A stretch of DNA of 64,000 nt from Lepidurus packardi (Eukaryota; Arthropoda; Branchiopoda; Notostraca; Triopsidae), in NCBI GenBank assembly GCA_023053545.1, contig JAKZAN010000121.1, forward strand, positions 1 through 64,000, in the 5' to 3' direction. The translations under genes were made by a program, and so were the position numbers. Of the stretch, positions 55,488 through 64,000 are shown piece by piece. The notes below the pieces were generated by a model. That model saw only the letters and a list, made by a program, of their open reading frames with translations, was not told the DNA's origin and ran no database searches. Each line of letters starts with the position of its first letter. Position 1 is the stretch's first letter.

Positions 55488-55642
55488 GAATTAGTTAGTT
55501 TCGGACTGAATTAATTCCTTACGGACTGAATTAATTCCTTACGGACTGAACTAATTCCTTACGGACGGAATTAATTCCTTACGGACTGAATTAATTCCTT
55601 ACGGAATGAATTAATTCCTTACGGAATGAATTAATTAATTAC

Positions 55643-55840
55643 GGACTGAATTAACTACTTACGGACTGATTAATTCTTTACGAACTGAATTAATTCCTTG
55701 GGGACTGAATAAATTCCTAACGGACTGAATTAATTAATTACGGACTGAATTAACTACTTACGGACTGATTAATTCTTTACGAACTGAATTAATTCCTTGG
55801 GGACTGAATTAATTCTTTACAGACTCAATTAATTCATTAC
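55643..55840 (+). repeat. 99-bp tandem repeat with 19-bp GATTAATTC unit
   Basis: Five units recur in a 99-bp block: AATTAATTACGG, TTAACTACTTACGG, a 19-bp GATTAATTCTTTACGAACT, CCTTGGGGACT and a CCTAACGG or CTTTAC unit. Doubled blocks start TAACTAC at 55,652/55,751 and 57,428/57,527, and another cluster lies at about 58,795-58,995. Single GATTAATTC units are near 54,870, 60,139 and 61,357. The missing base in GATTAATTC is a second independent 19-bp form, besides the marker dimers. Confidence 0.75.
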
Positions 55841-58800
55841 GGACTTAATTATTTCCTTACGGACTGAATTAATTCATTACGGACTTAATTAATCCATTAC
55901 GGAATTAATTAATTCATTACGGACTTAATTATTTCCTTACGGACTGAATTAATTCCTTACGGACTTAATTAATTCATTACGGACTGAATTAAATACTTAG
56001 GGAATGAATTAATTCCTAACGGACTGAATTAAATACTTAGGGACTGAATTAATTCCTAACGGACTGAATTAATTCCTTACGGACTGAATTAATTCTTTAC
56101 GGACTGAATTAATTCCTTACGGACTTAATTAATTCATTACGGACTGAAATAATTCCTTACGGACTGAATTAATTCCTTACGGACTGAATTAAATACTTAG
56201 GGACTGAACTAATTCCAAACGGACTGAATTAATTCCTTTGGGACTGAATTAATTCCTTACGGAATTAATTAATTCTTTACGGACTGAATTAGTTCCTTAC
56301 GGACTGAATTAATTCCTTACGGACTGAACTAATTCCTTACGGACTGAATTAATTCCTTACGGAATGAATTAATTCATTACGGACTTAATTAAATCCTTAC
56401 CGAATTAATTAATTCCTTACGGAATGAATTAATTCCTTACGGAATGAATTAATTCCTTACGGATTGAATCAATTCCTTACTTACGGAATTAATTCCTTAC
56501 GGACTGATTTAATTCCTTACGGACTGAATTAAATCCTTACCGACTTAGTTAATTCCTTACGGAATGAATTAATTCCTTACGGAATGAATTAATTCCTTAC
56601 GGACTGAATTAATTCTTTATGCTTGATTGAATTCCTTACTTACTGAATTAGTTAGTTTCGGACTGAATTAATTCCTTACGGACTGAATTAATTCCTTACG
56701 GACTGAACTAATTAATTACGGACGGAATTAATTCCTTACGGACTGAATTAATTCCTTACGGAATGAATTAATTCCTTACGGAATGAATTAATTCTTTACG
56801 GACTGAATTAATTCCTTACGGACTTAATTAATTCATTACGGACTGAAATAATTCCTTACGGACTGAATTAATTCCTTACGGACTGAATTAAATACTTAGG
56901 GACTGAACTAATTCCAAACGGACTGAATTAATTCCTTTGGGACTGAATTAATTCCTTACGGACTTAATTAATTCTTTACGGACTGAATTAGTTCCTTACG
57001 GACTGAATTAATTCCTTACGGACTGAACTAATTCCTTACGGACTGAATTAATTCCTTACGGAATGAATTAATTCATTACGGACTTAATTAAATCCTTACC
57101 GAATTAATTAATTCCTTACGGAATGAATTAATTCCTTACGGAATGAATTAATTCCTTACGGATTGAATTAAATCCTGACCGACTTAGTTAATTCCTTACG
57201 GAATGAATTAATTCCTTACGGACTGAATTAATTCTTTATGCTTGATTGAATTCCTTACTTACTGAATTAGTTAGTTTCGGGCTGAATTAATTCCTTACGG
57301 ACTGAATTAATTCCTTACGGACTGAACTAATTCCTTACGGACGGAATTAATTCCTTACGGACTGAATTAATTGCTTGAGGAATGAATTAATTCCTTACGG
57401 AATGAATTAATTAATTACGGACTGAATTAACTACTTACGGACTGATTAATTCTTTACGAACTGAATTAATTCCTTGGGGACTGAATAAATTCCTAACGGA
57501 CTGAATTAATTAATTACGGACTGAATTAACTACTTACGGACTGATTAATTCTTTACGAACTGAATTAATTCCTTGGGGACTGAATTAATTCTTTACGGAC
57601 TCAATTAATTCATTACGGACTTAATTATTTCCTTACGGACTGAATTAATTCATTACGGACTTAATTAATCCATTACGGAATTAATTAATTCATTACGGAC
57701 TTAATTATTTCCTTACGGACTGAATTAATTCCTTACGGACTTAATTAATTCCTTACGGACTGAATTAAATACTTAGGGAATGAATTAATTCCTAACGGAC
57801 TGAATTAAATACTTAGGGACTGAATTAATTCCTAACGGACTGAATTAATTCCTTACGGACTGAATTAATTCTTTACGGACTGAATTAATTCCTTACGGAC
57901 TGAATTAATTCCTTACGGACTGAATAAATTCCTTACGGACTGAATTAATTCTTTACGGACTGAATTAATTCCTTACGGCTGAATTAATTCCTTACGGACT
58001 GAATTAATTCTTTACGGACTGAATTAATTCCTTACGGCTGAATTAATTCCTTACGCACTGAACTAATTCCTTACTGACGGAACTATTTCCTTACGGACTG
58101 AATTAATTCCTTTCCGACTGAACTAATTCCTTACGGACGGAATTAATTCCTTACGGACTGAATTAATTCCTTACTGAATGAATTAATTCATTACGAAATG
58201 AATTAATTCCTTACGGAATGAATTAATTCCCTACAGACTTAATTAATTCGTTTCGGACTGAATTAATTCCCTACGGACTTAATTAATTAATTACGGACTG
58301 AATTAACTACTTACGGACTGAATTAATTCTTTACGGACTGAATTAATTCCTTGGGGACTGAATTAATTCCTTACGGACTGAATTAAATCCTTACGGACTG
58401 AATCAATTCCTTACGGACTGAATTAATTCTTTACGGACTGAATTAATTCTTTACGGACTGAATTAATTCCTTACGGCCTGAACTAATTCCTTACGGACGG
58501 AATTAATTCCTTACGGACTGAATTAATTCATTACGGACTTAATTAAATCCTTACCGACTTAATTAATTCCTTACGGAATGAATTAATTCCTTACGGAATG
58601 AATTAATTCCCTACGGACTTAATTAATTCATTTCGGACTGAATTAATTCCTTTCGGACTGAATTAATTCCTTACGGACTGAATTAATTCCTTACGGACTG
58701 AATTAATTCTTTATGATTGATTGAATTCCTTACTTACTGAATTAGTTAGTTACGGACTGAATTAATTCCTTACGGACTGAATTAAATAATTACGGACTGA

Positions 58801-59749
58801 ATTAACTACTTACGGACTGATTAATTCTTTACGAACTGAATTAATTCCTTGGGGACTGAATTAATTCCTAACGGACTGAATTAATTAATTACGGACTGAA
58901 TTAACTACTTACGGACTGATTAATTCTTTACGAACTGAATTAACTACTTACGGACTGATTAATTCTTTACGAACTGAATTAATTCCTTGGGGACTGAATT
59001 AATTCCTTACGGACTCAATTAATTCCTTACGGACTTAATTATTTCCTTACGGACTGAATTAATTCATTACGGACTTAATTAATCCATTACGGAATTAATT
59101 AATTCATTACGGACTCCATTATTTTCTTACGGGCTGAATTAATTCCTTACGGACTTAATTAATTCATTACGGACTGAATTAAATACTTAGGGACTGAATT
59201 TATTCCTAACGGACTGAATTAATTCCTTACGAACTGAATTAATTCTTTACGGACTGAATTAATTCCTTACGGACTGAATTAATTCCTTACGGACTGAATT
59301 AATTCCTTACGGACTTAATTAATTCATTACGGACTGAAATAATTCCTTACGGACTGAATTAATTCCTTACGGACTGAATTAAATACTTAGGGACTGAACT
59401 AATTCCAAACGGACTGAATTAATTCCTTTGGGACTGAATTAATTCCTTACGGACTTAATTAATTCTTTACGGACTGAATTAGTTCCTTACGGACTGAATT
59501 AATTCCTTACGGACTGAACTAATTCCTTACGGACTGAATTAATTCCTTACGGAATGAATTAATTCATTACGGATTGAATCAATTCCTTACTTACGGATTG
59601 AATCAATTCCTTACTTACGGAATTAATTCCTTACGGACTGATTTAATTCCTTACGGACTGAATTAAATCCTTACCGACTTAGTTAATTCCTTACGGAATG
59701 AATTAATTCCTTACGGAATGAATTAATTCCTTACGGACTGAATTAATTC

Positions 59750-60960
59750 TTTATGCTTGATTGAATTCCTTACTTACTGAATTAGTTAGTTTCGGACTGA
59801 ATTAATTCCTTACGGACTGAATTAATTCCTTACGGACTGAACTAATTCCTTACGGACGGAATTAATTCCTTACGGACTGAATTAATTCCTTACGGAATGA
59901 ATTAATTCCTTACGGAATGAATTAATTCTTTACGGACTTAATTAATTCATTACGGACTTAATTAAATCCTTACCGACTTAATTAATTCCTTACGTACTGA
60001 ATTAATTCCTTACGGACTGAATTAATTCCTTACGGACTGAATTAATTCCTTACGGACTGAATTAATTCTTTACGGACTGAATTAATTCCTTACGGACTGA
60101 ATTAATTAATTACGGACTGAATTAACTACTTACGGACTGATTAATTCTTTACGAACTGAATTAATTCCTTGGGGACTGAATTAATTCCTAACGGATTCAA
60201 TTAATTCATTACGGACTTAATTATTTCCTTACGGACTGAATTAATTCATTACGGACTTAATTAATCCATTACGGAATTAATTAATTCATTACGGACTCCA
60301 TTATTTCCTTACGGACTGAATTAATTCCTTACGGACTTAATTAATTCATTACGGACTGAATTAAATACTTAGGGAATGAATTAATTCCTAACGGACTGAA
60401 TTAAATACTTACGGACTGAATTAATTCTTTACGGACTGAATTAATTCCTTACCTACTGAATTAATTCCTTACGGACTGAATTAATTCCTTACGGACTTAA
60501 TTAATTCATTACGGACTGAAATAATTCCTTACGGACTGAATTAATTCCTTACGGACTGAATTAAATACTTAGGGACTGAACTAATTCCAAACGGACTGAA
60601 TTAATTCCTTTGGGACTGAAATAATTCCTTACGGACTTAATTAATTCTTTACGGACTGAATTAGTTCCTTACGGACTGAATTAATTCCTTACGGACTGAA
60701 CTAATTCCTTACGGACTGAATTAATTCCTTACGGAATGAATTAATTCATTACGGACTTAATTAAATCCTTACCGAATTAATTAATTCCTTACGGAATGAA
60801 TTAATTCCTTACGGAATGAATTAATTCCTTACGGATTGAATCAATTCCTTACTTACGGAATTAATTCCTTACGGACTGATTTAATTCCTTACGGACTGAA
60901 TTAAATCCTTACCGACTTAGTTAATTCATTACGGAATGAATTAATTCCTTACGGACTGAA
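59750..60960 (+). repeat. 1.2-kb higher-order repeat in domain C, copy 1
   Basis: It runs from one TTTATGCTT dimer (59,750) to the next (60,968). GATTAATTC at 60,139 recurs at 61,357 (offset 1,218), while CCAAACGG at 60,587 recurs at 61,725 (offset 1,138). The 80-bp drop corresponds to four units (CATTACGG, TTAATCCATTACGG, AATTAATTAATTC and ACTCCATTATTTCC) present here near 60,240-60,310 and missing from copy 2. Confidence 0.72.
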
Positions 60961-60967
60961 TTAATTC

Positions 60968-62000
60968 TTTATGCTTGATTGAATTCCTTACTTACTGAAT
61001 TAGTTAGTTTCGGACTGAATTAATTCCTTACGGACTGAATTAATTCCTTACGGACTGAACTAATTCCTTACGGACGGAATTAATTCCTTACGGACTGAAT
61101 TAATTCCTTACGGAATGAATTAATTCCTTACGGAATGAATTAATTCTTTACGGACTTAATTAATTCATTACGGACTGAATTAATTCCTTACGGACTGAAT
61201 TAATTCCTTACGGAATGAATTAATTCCTTACGGACTGAATTAATTCCTTACGGACTGAATTAATTCCTTACGGACTGAATTAATTCTTTACGGACTGAAT
61301 TAATTCCTTACGGACTGAATTAATTAATTACGGACTGAATTAACTACTTACGGACTGATTAATTCTTTACGAACTGAATTAATTCCTTGGGGACTGAATT
61401 AATTCCTAACGGACTCAATTAATTCATTACGGACTTAATTATTTCCTTACGGACTGAATTAATTCCTTACGGACTTAATTAATTCATTACGGACTGAATT
61501 AAATACTTAGGGAATGAATTAATTCTTAACGGACTGAATTAAATACTTACGGACTGAATTAATTCTTTACGGACTGAATTAATTCCTTACCTACTGAATT
61601 AATTCCTTACGGACTGAATTAATTCCTTACGGACTTAATTAATTCATTACGGACTGAAATTATTCCTTACGGACTGAATTAATTCCTTACGGACTGAATT
61701 AAATACTTAGGGACTGAACTAATTCCAAACGGACTGAATTAATTCCTTTGGGACTGAATTAATTCCTTACGGACTTAATTAATTCTTTACGGACTGAATT
61801 AGTTCCTTACGGACTGAATTAATTCCTTACGGACTGAACTAATTCCTTACGGACTGAATCAATTCCTTACTTACGGAATTAATTCCTTACGGACTGATTT
61901 AATTCCTTACGGACTGAATTAAATCCATACCGACTTAGTTAATTCCTTACGGAATGAATTAATTCCTTACGGAATGAATTAATTCCTTACGGAATGAATT
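60968..62000 (+). repeat. 1.2-kb higher-order repeat in domain C, copy 2
   Basis: The second copy, starting TTTATGCTT at 60,968. Besides the 80-bp loss it has a different exit: near 61,855 it jumps from GAACTAATTCC to GAATCAATTCCTTACTTACGG, skipping units present near 60,715-60,830. Older relatives begin at 55,459, 56,616 and 57,235. Confidence 0.7.
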
Positions 62001-62319
62001 AATTCTTTACGGACTTAATTAATTCATTACGGACTTAATTAAATCCTTACCGACTTAATTAACTACTTAGGGACTGAATTAATTCCTTACGGACTGAATT
62101 AATTCCTTACGGACTGAATTAATTCTTTATGATTGATTGAATTCCTTACTTACTGAATTAATTCCTTACGGACTGAATTAATTCTTTATGATTGATTGAA
62201 TTCCTTACTTACTGAATTAATTAGTAACGGACTGAATTAATTCCTTACGGACTGAATTAATTCCTTACGGACTGAATTAACTACTTAGGGACTGAATTAA
62301 TTCCTTACGGACTGAATTA

Positions 62320-63596
62320 ATTCCTTGGGGACTGAATTAATTCCTTACGGACCTAATTAATTCATTACTGACTTTATAAATTCCTTAAGGATTATATCAA
62401 TTCCTTACGGACTTAATTAATTCCTTACGGAATGAATTAATTCCTTACGGACTGAATTAATTTCTAACGGACTTAATTAATTCCTTACGGCCCGATTTAA
62501 TTCCTTACAGACTGAATTAATTCCTTACGTCCTGATTTAATTCCTTACAGACTGAATTAATTCCTTACGGTCTGAATTAATTCTTTATGATTGATTGAAT
62601 TCCTTACCTACTGAATTAGTTAGTTTCGGACTGAATTAATTCCTTACGTACTGAATTAATTAATTACGGACTGAATTAACTACTTACGGAGTGAATTAAT
62701 TCTTTACGGACTGAATTAATTCCTTGGGGACTGAATTAATTCCTTACGGAAATAATTAATTCATTACGGACTTAATTATTTCCTTACGGACTTAATTAAT
62801 TCTTTACGGACTGAATTAGTTCCTTACGGACTGAATTAATTCCTTACGGACTGAACTAATTAATTACGGACGGAACTAATTCCTTACGGACTGAATTAAT
62901 TCCTTACAGAATGAATTAATTCCTTACGGAATGAATTAAATCCTTACCGACTTGAATCAATTCCTTACTTACGGAATTAATTCCTTACGGACTGAATTAA
63001 TTCCTTACGGACTTAATTAATTCATTTTGGAGTTAATTAATTCCTTACGGACTGAATTAATTCCTTACGGACTGAATTAATTAATTACGGACTGAATTAA
63101 CTACTTACGGACTGAATTAATTCTTTACGGACTCAATTAATTCCTTGGGGACTGAACTAATTCCTTACGGACTTAATTAATTCATTACGGACTTAATTAT
63201 TTCCTTACGGACTTAATTAATTCCTTACGGACTGAATTAATTCCTTACGGACCGAATAAATTCCTTACGGACTGAATTAATTCTTTATGATTGATTGAAT
63301 TCCTTACTTACTGAATTAATTAGTTACGGAATGAATTAATTCCTTACGGACTGAATTAATTCCTTACAGACTGAATTAATTCCTTACGGACTGAATTAAC
63401 TACTTAGGGACTGAATTAATTCCTTACGGACTGAATTAATTCCTTACGGACTGAATTAATTCTTTATGATTGATTGAATTCCTTACTTACTGAATTAATT
63501 CCTTACGGACTGAATTAATTCTTTATGATTGATTGAATTCCTTACTTACTGAATTAATTAATTACGGACTGAATTAAGTACTTAGGGACTGAATTA
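62320..63596 (+). repeat. 1,276-bp repeat near the right edge
   Basis: The order CCTTGGGG, CTTTATAAATTCC, GGATTATATC, TTTCTAACGG, GATTTAATTCC twice with TTACAGACT, CTTACGGTCT, TTTATGATT, CTTACCTACT at 62,320-62,640 recurs 1,276 bp later (TATATC 62,394 and 63,670) up to the end of the window. The second copy is cut by the window edge. TTACGGAGTGAATT occurs in both (near 62,684 and 63,961), a private shared variant. Confidence 0.75.
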
Positions 63597-64000
63597 ATTC
63601 CTTACGGACTGAATTAATTCCTTGGGGACTGAATTAATTCTTTACTGACTTTATAAATTCCTTACGGATTATATCAATTCCTTACGGACTTAATTAATTC
63701 CTTACGGAATGAATTAATTCCTTACGGACTGAATTAATTTCTAACGGACTTAATTAATTCCTTACGGCCTGATTTAATTCCTTACAGACTGAATTAATTC
63801 CTTACGTCCTGATTTAATTCCTTACAGACTGAATTAATTCCTTACGGTCTGAATTAATTCTTTATGATTGATTTAATTCCTTACCTACTGAATTAGTTAG
63901 TTTCGGACTGAATTAATTCCTTACGGACTGAATTAATTAATTAAGGACTGAATTAACTACTTACGGAGTGAATTAATTCTTTACGGACTGAATTAATTCC

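Larger units (their letters stand above)
1..64000 (+). repeat. 20-bp satellite DNA array, whole window
   Basis: The entire window is a head-to-tail array of the unit GAATTAATTCCTTACGGACT, about 3,200 copies, with no inverted block and no unrelated insert. The first ten bases are a perfect palindrome; the last ten hold the single CpG. Common substitutions include GAAATAATTC, GAACTAATTC, GAATCAATTC, GAATTATTTC, GAATTAATAC and GAATTAAATC in the palindrome, and CTTACTGACT, CTTACGTACT, CTTACGGAAT, CTTACGGATT, TTTACGGTCT and ATTACGGACT in the core. Length is very constant: nearly all units are 20 bp, with 19-bp units confined mainly to marker dimers. Stops in all six frames exclude coding. Such arrays are typical of eukaryotic heterochromatin; chromosomal location and host are not readable from the sequence. 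Both ends of the window lie inside the array. Confidence 0.97.
47381..64000 (+). repeat. Satellite domain C
   Basis: New unit types start here: CCTTGGGGACT (first near 47,654), TTAACTACTTACGG, TTAGTTAGTTACGG, ACCGACTTAATT, CATTTCGGACT, and from about 55,010 to 61,730 AAATACTTAGGGACT and CCAAACGGACT. GAATGAATTAATTCC units are frequent. The marker dimer is TTTATGATT or TTTATGCTT followed by GATTGAATTCCTTACTTACT, closer to the consensus monomer than the A and B forms (four mismatches rather than about six). Patches with TTTAGGATT dimers and GGGCTGAAG units, as in domain B, occur at about 48,630-49,390 and 51,870-53,600. The array continues past the end of the window. Confidence 0.72.

Noticed and set aside
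1-64000. Protein-coding reading frames
   Set aside because: A 20-bp unit cycles through all frames every 60 bp and brings TAA and TGA (forward) or TAA (reverse) into each; substitutions that remove one stop leave others, so only very short open stretches exist.
1-64000. CRISPR array
   Set aside because: There are no unique spacers between repeats; the units are directly abutting and the differences are point variants of the same 20-mer.
1-64000. Human-type satellite II/III (ATTCC/GGAAT)
   Set aside because: ATTCC occurs once per 20-bp unit and is not the repeating unit; the rest of the monomer does not decompose into degenerate ATTCC pentamers.
1-64000. Heat-shock elements from GAA...TTC pairs
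   Set aside because: In GAATTAATTC the GAA and TTC are spaced by four bases, and in GAATTC by none; neither fits the two-base spacing of a functional element.
1-64000. Rho-independent terminators or promoters
   Set aside because: The palindromes are AT-rich with no GC stem and U-run, and any promoter-like AT box recurs in every unit, so no single site stands out.

Overview
This window contains no genes. From the first base to the last it is one uninterrupted tandem array of a satellite repeat with a 20-bp unit, GAATTAATTCCTTACGGACT, about 3,200 copies, all in the same orientation. Each unit is a 10-bp perfect palindrome (GAATTAATTC) followed by a 10-bp asymmetric core (CTTACGGACT). The consensus unit is 35% G+C with one CpG. 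Stop codons (TAA, TGA; TAA on the reverse strand) recur in every frame because 20 is not a multiple of 3, so no reading frame of useful length exists. The array runs off both ends of the window. Its size, purity and layered structure fit eukaryotic heterochromatin (centromeric, pericentromeric, subtelomeric or sex/B-chromosome) seen in a long-read assembly. Nothing in the sequence identifies the lineage, and I do not recognise the repeat.

The information in the window is in the variant monomers. A recurrent 39-bp dimer (a 19-bp unit ending TTTAGGATT or a relative, then a divergent 20-bp unit beginning GATTGAATTC) punctuates the array and defines higher-order repeats (HORs). Its form differs among three domains. 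Domain A (about 1-32,780) has partner units ending CATTCTTACT, CGTTCTTACT or CTTTCTTAATG, plus TTCACGATT and ATCGAT cassettes. Domain B (about 32,781-47,380) has partners ending CTTTCTTACT and many GAACAAATTC and ACTTAATTAATTC units. Domain C (about 47,381-64,000) has TTTATGATT or TTTATGCTT dimers with partners ending CTTACTTACT, plus CCTTGGGG, TTAACTAC and AAATACTTAGGG units. Patches with B-type units lie inside C at about 48,630-49,390 and 51,870-53,600.

On top of this are segmental tandem duplications from 79 bp to several kb. Examples are a 1,537-bp tandem pair in which I saw no difference (7,261-8,797 and 8,798-10,334), a 578-bp pair, a 1,216-bp pair, an approximately 0.9-kb HOR repeated three times, an approximately 2.4-kb HOR, a 1,736-bp pair and an 898-bp offset. 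In every case I checked, the repeat length equals a multiple of 20 minus the losses from its 19-bp and 12-bp units. Exchange has therefore kept the 20-bp register. The few out-of-register points (for example 42,388-42,391) look like true breakpoints.

No tRNA, rRNA, CRISPR array, transposon, promoter or operon was seen. All coordinates of repeats were worked out by eye; boundaries inside consensus runs can slide by 20-60 bp.
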